Below, one piece after another: positions 34,525-44,694 of a stretch of DNA of 64,000 nucleotides (position 1 is the stretch's first letter; every line of letters begins with the position of its first letter). A program made the position numbers and the translations under genes. The stretch is from NCBI GenBank assembly GCA_014218235.1, contig CM024755.1:76740631-76804630 (forward strand). Reading direction: 5' to 3'. The notes under the pieces are model-generated. The model was not told the DNA's origin. It searched no databases and saw nothing but the letters and a program-made list of their open reading frames with translations. Source of the DNA: Colocasia esculenta (lineage: Eukaryota > Streptophyta > Magnoliopsida > Alismatales > Araceae).

Positions 34525-36540
34525 ATGGCCCACAAGCAGGCCCCTCGTCGTGGAGCAAGATCCAGGGCTACGGCAAGGCCCATTCCAGCGGACAATGATC
34601 CTCCTACTGAAAGGAGAACCAAAAGGCGCCATGACCCTGCAGAGCAGCCAGGGCCTTCATCTGTATCCCCGTCATCTGCTAAGAGAGGTAGGGCATCCTC
34701 TTCTGGTCGAGGTAGAGGGTCTGCATACCCTAGGAGGAAGATTTTGGTTTCTTCTCCTGAAGTCTCTGAGCAGTCATCTTCTTCATCCTCTGAGTCTTCC
34801 CAACCTTCTAAGGCAACTCCTACCAAACCACTTAGTGCAGGGAAGACCATTCTGAAATCTAGGGCAGTGGATTTAGAGGACAGTGATTTGAATGCTGCTT
34901 TTCCTGAGGTCATAAACTTCTTCAAGTTTCAGTCATGGCAATCCTTCATCTCAGAGTTTCGAATCATATACCCTAGACTTGTCCAGGAATTCTATATGCA
35001 TTTGGAATGCACTGATGATGGTTACAAGTCAAAGGTCAAAGGAATTGAGATTGATATGCCTATAGACCTAGCAACCACCATATTCAAAATTCCAGATGAA
35101 GGAGCTGATTACCATAATTTTGAGTTTAACCTTCATGAAGCCTATACCATCTTGACTGGACTGCAGGCAGATGAGTCTGATCTCAAGCAAACACATGTTA
35201 CTAAATTCAACACCAACACTTTTCCACCTGTGTTGAGGCTTACCCATCATATCCTCACCACTATCATAACACCCCAAGGTGGTGGGAGAGACAGACTCAC
35301 AGACATTCAAAGGTTTGTGATATATTGCATGACAAAGGACATAAAGATCAACCTCCATGTCATAATGTACCAGATTATGTCTGAGACAACTAGGGCAGAT
35401 TTAAATAGATCACTTCCTTATGCAGCCCATTTGACTCAAGTCTTTAAGCACTTTGGTGTGTCTCTGGAGAATGAGAAGTCTCAGAAAATTCCTAAGTCCA
35501 ACATTTATTGTTTCAAGCATGTTCAAAAGTTCATGGGCTTTAGGATTGTGGGTGATCAGGTTAGGAGAGGGCCAGCTATAGTAGAGGCCCCTGTAGTTCA
35601 AGAGGATCAGCCTCAAGTGTAAGAGGATCAGCCTCAAGTGCAGGAGGACCAGCCTCCAGTTCAAGAGGACCAGCCTCCAATAAATGAGGACCAGCCTCCA
35701 GCAAATGAGGACCAGCCTCAAGTGAATGAGGATCAGCCTCATATTACAGATGAAGTTGATGTACCCCTCAATGCCCCACTTTCACCTCAACTTCAGCCCT
35801 CCTCCTCCCTGAACCCTGAGATAGAAATTTCATCTTTTTCTCCACAACCTCATGTTCAAGCCTCCACATCATTTGGTGGACCTTCTGTTCCACCAGAATT
35901 GTACACATTTCTAAATGACAAATTTGATGCCTTGAACACCTCCATTCAGACAATGACAGAAAATTTTGAGTTGAGGGTACAGAGGTTGGAGAACACTATG
36001 TCTGCAAAATTTATTGAGCAAAAAGCAGCTTCTGACCATGCAGTGCAAAGGTTCAATAGGCTGATTGGCACTTTGGGAGATGCTTCTATTGAGCTGAAAG
36101 AACATCAAGAAACTTTGGAAACCGTTCTTCGGGGAATTTTGGCAAATTCCCAAGCTGATGTCTTCAACACCAAAGAAACACTCAACCAGATTTCCAAGAC
36201 CAGATTATCATTTGCTCATCTGGTAGATGACTTGGAAAGCATGAAGAACTTATCTGCTCATATTGATGAAGAAATATCTGATCTTAAAAATGAATTCAAA
36301 GTTTTGAATAGACATGGTTGGTCAGCAGGTTCCTCTTCATCCTCTCAGCCAATGTCAACTGATTTCAGTGCCCTTCAAGCTACAATGTCAGAGAATTCAG
36401 AGAGAATGAAAAATCTATTGCATACAAGACTCTCAGCTATCCAAGCTCAAATGAAGTTCAGTTTGACTTCTATGGAGAAAAGATTGACGGATATTGAGAC
36501 CATCTTGATACCCATTCCTCCTCCTCCTCCTCCCCATTAA
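34525..36540 (+). pseudogene. C2 env-like ORF (one TAA)
   Basis: About 670 codons. I take ATG 34525 (MAHKQAPRRGARSRATARPI) as the start; an upstream in-frame ATG at 34405 is less likely. The N-terminal part is basic and Ser/Pro-rich. A conserved middle domain (FPEVINFFKFQSWQSFISEF ... RLTHHILTTIITPQGGG ... YMTKDIKINLHV-like) resembles the putative plant transposon protein domain found in SIRE-type ORFs. Then comes a repeat of EDQPP(V/Q) units in which one codon has become TAA (35620-35622). The C-terminal third has heptad-like helices and ends in poly-proline. I see no signal peptide or clear membrane segment, so the envelope name is by position only. Its function is unknown. Confidence 0.8.
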
Positions 36541-36908
36541 TGTAATTTCTTATGATGATGTCAAAGGGGGAGAAGATAGTAAGAAATTGTAATACTTTTT
36601 AAATGTGTTTTTGAAGATTGTAATGTTCATATCTTTTTGAATGAAATGAATGGAAACCTTTGTGTCTTCAATGTGATTGAAAACTCTGTGAATGAATGTG
36701 AATGTGATGAATGCTTGTCAAGCTGCTTGACCTTTGTGTGAAAATAGCTTATTTCTAGTAACACTGTGTCTTTCATGTGTGCAACTTTCAAATGTCACTA
36801 AAATTTTTTCAAAGGTCCTTGACAAGTATGAATACAAGGAAATGAAAATGCTTAAAATCACATTTCATTGAAACTTTCTACTTCCATATGAATTTGATGT
36901 TGCCATCA

Positions 36909-36924
36909 TCAAAAAGGGGGAGAT
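36909..36924 (+). other. C2 polypurine tract
   Basis: AAAAAGGGGGAGAT directly precedes the 3' LTR. The LTR here starts TATTGGG rather than TGTTGGG, which looks like a G-to-A change of the terminal TG. Confidence 0.9.
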
Positions 36925-38572
36925 TATTGGGTTGAGTGTGAATATAATTCATTTCTCCTCACATTTTGATGATGACAAGTTGTGATTTTAATGCATAACA
37001 ATTGGAACATGTGAAATGCATCACACCTGAAATAACAATATTCAAAAAGTATGTTTCCAAGCACATTTATCATTTATATTCATGATAATATATTTAACTA
37101 ATGATTTATGTGTTTATTTCTCAGGGACAAACATTTATTGCAAGGGTGGTGTCGACATACCTCACACTGGTGTCGACACAATGTTCTAAGCCCTAAGGCA
37201 AAAGATGAAGAAATGGTCATCTAGTGTCGACACTAGACGAGGGCAGGTCGACACTAGAGACAGATCCCAGAGAAATATGTTAACATGCTACTATCTCAGG
37301 TCGACACTAAACCAGATGGTGTCGACACTAGAGAGCCTTCCCAGAATGCCTGTTTTTCAGATGGCTACAGCAGGTCGACACGAGATGATATCAGGTCGAC
37401 ACTAGATGCCTCTCCCAGGGAATTGATTTGCCAGTCTGGGACAGTGTGTCGACACACCCTATGGGCAAGTCGACACACTCCGGAATCTCTGTGACTTAAA
37501 TTTTGTCCTGGACACGTGGCACCCTAGGGAATTGTTGGATTAGCCTTGGATCGTGTGCCTACGACCCCCAAGGGTACACTTGGGCTATTAGGGGTATAAA
37601 TACCCTCCTATTGGCTATCCAACATGCAAGAACCCTTTCAGAGCCTCCCAGAAATCTCGTTGGCGGCTAGAAGAGTTCTCCTCTCTGTTCTTGTCTTCCT
37701 GGTGCTTCCTCAAGCCAAATTCTCATCTGTTCAAGCATGAGAAGTGGAAATTGATCGTTGAAGAAGCAATTGGATCACCTCAAGGAAGCAGATCAAGTAG
37801 AAGCCGACTCTTGTGAAGAATTCAAGGAAGATCCTGAAGATCAGATTGCAGAGCATCGCCCAGGAACTTCCAAAGATCAAAGCTCTTCACAATTCGACCT
37901 TCTATAAGGGAGTACATCTGAAGAGAAAAGCTCATCAATACAATTCTCATTTTCCTTTTCTCTTCTGAGTGATTCTGAGATTGTGCATGGGTTGTTGCAT
38001 GAGTCTCATGAATTAACTCTTGTTGGACTAGATCTGTTGCTAGAGGATCTGAGTCTTGTGTTTTTCTAGCAAGTTGTTTGTGAGCCGTCGAGCTCAGTGG
38101 TTTTGAGTCGTCGTACTCAAGTTGTAGTTGAGCAGTCTTGCTCAGGGTTCTAGAGTAGTCTTACTCTAAAGTTTGTGTGAGTTGTAAACTCAGGTGGTTG
38201 GAGTTGTCAGGCTCCAGTGGGTGTGTTGTACCGAGGTTGATTAGTGGATCCTCACTGTGTGAGGGGTGGATGTAGGAATCACATGGTGTGATTTCCGAAC
38301 CACCTAAAAATCTCTGTGCATTGATCTGATTGCGGTTTGAATTTATCCTTCGTTAGATGCATGCATAGGATCGTTTGAATTCATCTAATCAATTTGTTCT
38401 CACACTCCGTTTGCACAACTCACTCAATTTATCTTCAGATCTGTGAAATCTATTTTTCAATTTGCCTCTGATTCAAGAGTTTTTAAAAATTGGTTAAGCT
38501 TCCGCATTAGTAGGCCTAGATCTATTCAACCCCCCCTTCTAGATCTTGTCCTCACCATTTCTCGATCCTTCA
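36925..38572 (+). repeat. 3' LTR of C2
   Basis: A 1648-bp partner of 25700-27346 with scattered substitutions. It has the same GTCGAC cluster (37150-37480). It is followed by the TSD TGTGG (38573-38577). Confidence 0.95.
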
Positions 38573-38577
38573 TGTGG
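38573..38577. repeat. Right target-site duplication of C2 (TGTGG)
   Basis: An exact repeat of 25695-25699. Tat sequence resumes after it. Confidence 0.95.
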
Positions 38578-38696
38578 AAGGGGATAGCGGAGACCCGGGT
38601 TGAAGGCCAGTGAAAGACAAACCACCGACTGGAACGCAGTCGGGGTTGAGGAACGCAGTTTCCTCGAAAGAGATGGTGGGGTTATTCATCCCAAAG
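38578..38696 (-). pseudogene. pol: Tat pol, N-terminal coding part upstream of C2
   Basis: The minus strand is open in the frame that continues across C2 and C1 into RT. It includes MNNPTISFEETAFLNPDCVP and GGLSFTGLQPGSPLS. Upstream of it on the minus strand is a pyrimidine-rich stretch (about 38760-38715) and a CAG at 38699-38697, a plausible 3' splice site. Ogre/Tat elements are known to splice an intron between protease and RT, so this could be the start of the downstream exon. A real ATG occurs at 38689. Confidence 0.55.
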
Positions 38697-39190
38697 CTGC
38701 CCCGATGTCCCCTTCTTCTCGTGTGAGAGAGAAGGAAAGGGAAGTAAACACAAAGCAGTGACGAAAGCAGGAGCGAAAGTGACGCGTTGCGCCTTCACTA
38801 TGAAAAAGAACAAAAGCAATTTTGAGGGAACAACTGACAGAAGGAGGATTAGAAAATCATGGTGGGCGCAGGGCCCATGAAACCCGAGGAGGACGCATCT
38901 TCAGAAGAGGGAGACGTCAAACAATCGAATCCTTCAAGGCGGTCTGAAGGAGATCGTCAGGCGTGAAACCTGATCTGGAAGGGCGAACTCTGAGGATTCC
39001 GAGGGATCGGATGGTTCCTCTGGGGAAATATGTACAGAAGATGGATGGGTGGGCATCAGTTCCCTTGAAGCAAAAAACGGCCCTGCCATGACTTGCAGGA
39101 GGGACGAAGTAGTAGTTGAGGAAAGGAAAACAGAGGGACAAGGAAAAGTGGGGGCAATGCCGTGGAAATTTAAAACAGGACGGACAAAAG
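38697..39190 (-). other. Tat spacer or possible intron between protease and RT
   Basis: No frame is kept through this ~490-bp stretch. It lies where Ogre-type elements carry an intron. I find a candidate acceptor (CAG at 38699-38697) but no clear donor, so the intron is only a possibility. Confidence 0.4.
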
Positions 39191-39742
39191 TTAAAGCGGT
39201 GTGGAACCCGATGCAAAATTTAAAGCGGGTGTGATACCCGAAACAAAAGTAAAGACAGGCGCAGGGCCCGGTGCAAAAACTGGAATGGGCACGATGCCCG
39301 GTACTAGAAAGAAAATGGGCGCGATGCCCGGTACTGAAAGGAAATTGGGCGCGTTGCCCGGTGCAAAAAAAGGAAGGGGCGCGATGCTCAAAACAAAAGG
39401 AACGGGCGCGGGGCCTAGAATAGCAACTGGAACGGGCGCGGGGCCCGGAATAGCAACTGAAATGGGCGCGGGGCCCGGAATAGCAACTGAAACGGGTGCG
39501 GGGCCCGGAATAGCAACTGAAACGGGCGCGGGGCCCGGAATAGCAACTGGAACGGGCACGGGGCCCGGAATAGCAACTGAAATGGGCGCGGGGCCTGGAA
39601 TTAAAGACGGTATGGGGTCGGTGCCCTGGATGGCCTGGACTGCCTCATGAAGCTCAGAAAACCAATCTGCCTCTTCTGATCCGAACAAATGGTTTAAACA
39701 AGCAGTGAGACTGCTCATATCAAACCAATTGTTCCATTCGGT
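39191..39742 (-). pseudogene. Tat gag-pro extension with proline-rich decapeptide repeat
   Basis: Continuous in frame with protease apart from the TAG at 39743-39745. It encodes TACLNHLFGSEEADWFSEL, then about a dozen 10-residue units of the type VAIPGPAPVS, ending at a TAA (39191-39193). In DNA the repeat is a 30-bp GC-rich unit (CGGGGCCCGGAATAGCAACT) from about 39270 to 39600. Such a Pro/Ala/Val repeat has no known enzymatic role. Confidence 0.65.
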
Positions 39743-41455
39743 CTAGAAATTACTGATCTTGCAGCGCTTAGCTGGTACTGAGTTGTCTGGTGCCCAGAAA
39801 ATGTCTCGAGACAAAGAGCAAGTTGGTTCTGCTACATTAGGTAATGTTTGAGGATCCCCAGGCTGTAGTGGGCCTTCGACAAAGTGATCATGCAAGGCCC
39901 ATGTGAGGGGTCGGTCTGGCTGCAATTGGGTTTTGACGGGCTGATAGCCCAAACCGACCTTGACCCTCCTCTTGATGTCTTTGATAGTTCTTGTCCTGCC
40001 CTGCAACTGTGTTCCCAGCCCCTTGCCGGGCCGATAACCCATCAGCATCATGATGTGCAATCCCCTTTTTGTGATAATCTTACTTGGATCAGAGGTGTTG
40101 GTGTATGAAGGGGTCAGCCCTGGGTATGTGTCGAGCATCCTGGATTGACACTGTACTGTCATAAGGGGTTGATGGCTGGGCCAAACAGTAGGGACTGAGT
40201 TGCTAGTCATGATGGCCTCAACTTCTGCAGGGGTAGGTTTGTTGGCGACCTTAATCACACGCCCTTTGTACGAAAATTTCAGACATTGGTGAACTGTTGA
40301 CATAACAGCACCAAGGGCTTGTACATAAGGTCGACCCAGGATGATACGGTAGCATGGGTCCATATCAAGGATGTGGAAATCTATCTCAGTAGAAGTTGGG
40401 CCCAATCCAATTGTCAATGTAACGATCCCTTTTGGCGACCTAGTGGAATTGTCATAGGCCGTGATATTGATAACAGGGGGTCGAATCGACCGGACTGATA
40501 CTCCACACAGACTCAACGTGTCAGGCGACACGACATTCACAGATGCTCCGGAATCCACCAAACACCGATCCACACGAACGCCGTTGATATTTACAGTGAG
40601 GCAAAGGGCATATCGCTGTGAGTCGAGTGGTGCTAGCTCATTCTCACGGAACACAATAGCTGGGTGCGGGCCAGACGGAGTCAAAACAGCACTGATCTGG
40701 TTGACTGGCAAATCTTCGTTGACCATTACTTTTTGAAGATATTGCATGAGGGCCTCTTGGTGATTAGCTGACCTCTTAATCAACTCCAGAATGGAAATTC
40801 TGGCTGGAGTTTGGTCCAAATGCTTCAACAAATCGTACTGGATGCCCGGCACTGAGTCTTCTTGAACCTCCTCCTCCTCTTGAGTTGGCAGCACTTGGTC
40901 TTGCTGGGGGAAGACCTTGTTGAACATGCGCCCGCTTCGGAGCACCATGGTGGCCCCGGAAGGACTGCCTGACGTTGAAGCTTCAGCCGGATCTGTGGGA
41001 GTGGATGTTTGCGAGGTGGAAGGTTGGTTATTGAAAATTTGGTGCGGCATTTGAAAGCCTGTCGCACTCTGGGGCGTAGTAGTAGTGGTAATAGAAGTAG
41101 TGGAGTTAATAGTGGAGGTGGTGGGAATGCGGAGAAAAGGGGCCCTGTGGTTAGGGTTTATAAAGGGAAAGGTGATAGGTGCCTGTATGGGCGAGGGGTT
41201 GGATGATGGTGATTGCGGGGTAGATACAGGTAAAGACGCCGCTGAGGTATTTACATGGGAGGGGGAATGCGTAGAAATGGGAACTTGGGAAGTGGACGGA
41301 CGAGTGTAGTTAGTAGGAATGCGTAAAAAAGATGGTAAAGGATTATCTACAGTGGGTGTGCAGATAAAAGGTGGTAAAATAAAAGGTGCCTGGGTGGCAG
41401 GAGTAGGCGTGGAGGTTGCTTCTACCAACGGCGGCTGGGCCGTAATGGCACTGAT
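39743..41455 (-). pseudogene. Tat protease region
   Basis: A minus-strand frame with a Ser/Thr/Pro-rich N-terminal part, then the retroviral-type aspartic protease: CLVDSGASVNVVSP (active-site DSG) and ILGRPYVQALGAV (flap and C-terminal hydrophobic-Gly motif). It is followed by a G-patch-like stretch (GLHIMMLMGYRPGKGLGTQL). Protease releases the mature Gag and Pol proteins. The upstream frame continues into gag through TAGs at 41456-41458 and 41573-41575; the latter falls in a polyglutamine run of CAG/CAA codons, so a CAG origin is very likely. The downstream end is the TAG at 39743-39745. Confidence 0.85.
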
Positions 41456-43494
41456 CTACTCGTTAGGTGTCGTGTGCTCCGGCAGCGGGTTCCGTACAAT
41501 GCCCAGATTGGGCTGCTGCTGCTGCTGTTGTGGCTGCTGTGGCTGCTGCTGCTGTTGCTGAAGCTGCTGCTGCTACAGAGGAGGCCTCCTTGCTTTCATC
41601 TCAGTAATAAATTTTCTCATTTCCACCCAATCAATGCCTCCACCTTCATTTAGATTATGGATATAATCTTTGAAATGGAAGCATCGGTCCAAAGTGTGGC
41701 CCGGGCCCCGGTGAAATTCGCAATACCAGGAGGTATCAAGGTTAGGGGCCATTGTAGCTTCTCCTTTGGCAATGTGAGTGCGCCGGATGCCATGAGGGCA
41801 TTAAAAATATGGGGCAATGTCTCTGGCAGAGGAGGGTAAAGGGTCCTCCTCGGGCCAGTTGGAAATCTGGGTGGGGGTGGCCCATAATTGTTAGGAGGTG
41901 GGACCTGGTGGAGTTGCTGGGGTAGATGAGGTGGTTGTTGTGGTTGGCATTGTAGAGGGGCAGGCCTGTATTGTGGCTGCTGAGGTGGTGGCTGCTGGAA
42001 TTGTGACTGCTGGAATTGAGGCTGCTGAGATTGAGGCTGCTGGAATTGAGGCTGCTGGAATTGAGGAAACTGGGTGTAGTAGGGTTGCTGTGGCTGTTGG
42101 CCTCTATAGTTAGGCTGGTTACCCGGCCTAGAAATTGGAAATTGGGGTTGTTGGGCCCTGAAGCTATTGGGTGCACGGTAGGTGGGAGGGACTGGATTGC
42201 CCATGGCCCTTACCTGCTCATTATGCATAACCCCCTCAGTGACAGGACCACTGGCGGAAGTACCAACCGGCTTCTTAACAACCCGTGCCTTGGGTTCAAA
42301 CATGGCCACAATGGGAGAGTCCTTCAATTGTGTCTGGATGTAGCAAGCTCTCTCATACAGTTCCTCCATTGTGGTTAGCTTGTTCATGGCCAATATATGT
42401 CTGAACTGGGGCGTGGCATTGGCGGTGATCATTTTCACCTGCTATGATTCAGACAGTGGGTCCTTCAACTTTTTGGCCATGATTCTCCACTTATCAGCAA
42501 AGGAGACGAAATCTTCATCAGCCCTCATTTTCTCAGTCATCAAATCAGTTATAGACAACACTGGCCCAACTCTGTCTCTGTACCTCCTCAAAAATTTCCT
42601 CTGGACAGCTTCAAAGTTCTCTGCATCTGCAAGATCTAGGGAATAAAACCAATCGAGGGCGGGCCCATCTAGGGACCGGCGAAACAAGAAGGCAAGTGCC
42701 CGATTATCATCTTGCCAAAATGAAGATTCGTACATAAATTCTTTGATATGTACGAACGGATTGCCGGTACCATTGTAGCGGCGGTATATCGGCATTTCAG
42801 AGGGAGGCAAGTGAAAGACTGGCATGGCAGGCAATGCCAGTTCGAAGGGATCATTGGGGGCAGACACCCTCTTCATATCACGCTCCAACTTATTCATCTT
42901 GGCCAGAAGAGTCTGGGCGAGTTGATTAGTCGATTGCTAGGGAGCGCCTGAAGGAATGGCATAATGGGCGTCTGCCCGGGAGGGATACTGAGGAATGGCG
43001 CTAGCGTGCACGGGACCCTGGGTCGGAACCCGGGGTTGATAGGTGGGTCGTGCCATGTCAGCGGGCGCCCAATATCGGTCTTCGGGACTTTGATACCGGG
43101 AATGGATAACAGAGTGGGCTCGTGAAGGGGCCGGTGAAATTCGTCCACCCGGGTCACGGATGGACTCAAGGCGGACCCCCTGATTAGGGTAACTAAAGGG
43201 GTCGGGATTAGCAACAGATTTCCCCTTTAAAGCAGCTTGTACCTCTTGAATCTGAGGAGCTCGGAGGTTTTGGAGTATGTCCACAAGCTGAGAGAGATTA
43301 ACCGAGGCAGAGGGATCATCCTGCCTCTGGGGAATTTGGGGAAACTGGGTCTGGGTGTCCACCGCATTCACATGTGGGTTGGACAGGTCGGGTGGAAGGA
43401 ATTGACCAGAACCATAGACTCCCTCATACACATCATCCTGACCCGCATTCTCATATTCGGCCATTGAAAGAGAACGGCCGGATCGGAGTTGCAT
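41456..43494 (-). pseudogene. gag: Tat gag (TAG stops and one frameshift)
   Basis: The start chosen is ATG 43494 (MQLRSGRSLSMAEYENAG), a typical Tat gag beginning. The retrotransposon gag domain is at 42897-42442 (RRSLDGPALDWFYSLDLADA). A Gln/Pro-rich stretch follows, then a CX2HX4HX4C element (CEFHRGPGHTLDRC) in the next frame after a one-base loss near 41762. TAG stops lie at 42937-42939, 42442-42444, 41573-41575 and 41456-41458; the frame on either side of each is conserved. Gag builds the virus-like particle. This copy cannot make it without readthrough. Confidence 0.85.
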
Positions 43495-43767
43495 GCAGGA
43501 TGACTCGGAAGACAGTACCAAACAACTACTCAAGAAACTGTGGGGGAAGAATATCCAATTTTAAGCACACACTTAGCAAAGATTACGTCCACTTAATATG
43601 TTTGGAATGATTAAAGTGGATTAACTTAAGTGTGTCTCTCGTGAGATAAGAAATGAACCTAGACAATGGGTATGGTGATAGCTCCGGGGTTCACTTCTAA
43701 CGAAATCTCTCCACACAAATGGTACTCTATCTGGGTCAACGATAACGGGTACAACCAGCTCGGTCCG

Positions 43768-43785
43768 CCGTGAGGGAATCCACGG
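43768..43785 (-). other. Short hairpin in the Tat leader, also found in the Tekay LTR
   Basis: CCGTG, an 8-base loop AGGGAATC and CACGG. The Tekay LTR has CCATG-TGGGAATC-CATGG at 60519-60536, with both stem strands changed together. Flanking TTACGGAGG is also shared. Confidence 0.55.
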
Positions 43786-43971
43786 GGTACAAATACTTAC
43801 GGAGGTCCCGGCAGGAGTTCTCTAGCCTGATGGGACGGAATGCCCAAAAGGGAGATAATTCCCACCGAGAAGCATGTATGGATCTTAGGTAAATGAGGGA
43901 AGGAAGTCCCCCGGCTGATAAAAAAAGTAAAGACAAATAAAAAGGGCAAGCAACTGGGGCTAGTGAAACAG

Positions 43972-44340
43972 GATTTAAATCGCGTCCACCGAAGTGGGCG
44001 TCTATTTAAATCGCGTCCTATCTGTCGGCCGCAGATCTGACAGCTTATGACAGCTGTAAGAGCTGAGGTGACTCCCTGGGGACTCTGTCTCAAATCGCGT
44101 CCAGTATACGCGCCGCACAACACACACACACAAATCGCGTCGTCTGTGTTTGACGCGCAACAGCACAGCAAAGTATATTTTCAGAAGAAAAAAAAAAACT
44201 TCGAAAATAAATAAACACCGAGTAAACGCGTCGTCTACACTCGACGCGTATCATCACAGAAAGCCTCCCTTCGAAAAAAAATCCCAAGTGTGAACAATCT
44301 GCAGAGAATCGCGTCGTCTGCTGTCGACGCGATTCTTTCC
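43972..44340 (-). repeat. Array of GC-rich stem-loops in the Tat leader
   Basis: Short inverted repeats with AATCGCGTC / GACGCGATT arms recur. The best is a perfect 12-bp arm pair at 44305-44316 and 44325-44336 with an 8-base loop. Similar units with the loop start TCT are near 44132 and 44224. Related words are near 43978, 44010 and 44094. Confidence 0.75.
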
Positions 44341-44674
44341 AGAAACCCTCCCAACGAAAAACTTCACAGATTAGGGTTGATTAGCATGCAATTGAGGCAA
44401 TGAAATGGTGAGATGCAGATTTCAAGTGACTAAACACCTTCTATGGAAATCGTGCTAACATGGAGGAGAACTATAGGGAAAAATCTTTTTGTATTTTTAT
44501 TTAACTAACATTAACCTAATTTTTACATGCAATTATATTAAACGAAAGGGGTGTAAACTAACATCCTAACTAAACAAGTAGTAAAATGGTAAACTAACTA
44601 CAACAGTGCCACGTGGGGCAAAACACAAAGACACGAAAGTGCCAAAAGAGGATACCAAACTAAAAGGTGAAGCG

Positions 44675-44691
44675 TCCCACCGTGATCGCCA
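44675..44691 (-). other. Tat primer-binding site, arginine-tRNA-like
   Basis: Three bases after the LTR end the minus strand reads TGGCGATCACGGTGGGA. It has the TGG of tRNA CCA ends and resembles the complement of a plant tRNA-Arg 3' end with a few mismatches, from memory. Ogre elements are known to use tRNA-Arg. Confidence 0.6.
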
Positions 44692-44694
44692 AGT

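Larger units (their letters stand above)
25700..38572 (+). mobile_element. C2: Copia LTR retrotransposon, SIRE/Maximus-like, with env-like ORF
   Basis: A 12.9-kb plus-strand element: 5' LTR 25700-27346, primer site 27349, gag 27475-29650, pol to 32800, env-like ORF 34525-36540, polypurine tract, 3' LTR 36925-38572, flanked by TGTGG. Its proteins and LTRs are related to C1 but diverged, so they are sister subfamilies. C1 and C2 lie head to head about 240 bp apart, each with its own target duplication, which shows two separate insertions. LTRs look about 98% alike. Gag, pol and env-like ORFs all carry breaks. Confidence 0.93.
43495..44674 (-). other. Tat 5' leader
   Basis: About 1.2 kb between primer site and gag start with no long convincing ORF. 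It contains the hairpin 43768-43785 and an array of AATCGCG stem-loops (43972-44340). A retroviral-type leader would hold packaging and translation signals; the assignment of these structures to such roles is inference. Confidence 0.6.

Noticed and set aside
14155..38572. C1 and C2 as one large inverted-repeat transposon
   Set aside because: They are related and head to head, but each has its own 5-bp target duplication, primer site and polypurine tract.
39201..39650. Gly-rich plus-strand ORF
   Set aside because: It is the opposite strand of the proline-rich repeat that is in frame with the Tat protease.
44665..44691. A tRNA gene at the Tat primer site
   Set aside because: Only the 3' end complement is present; no D-arm, anticodon arm or internal promoter boxes follow.
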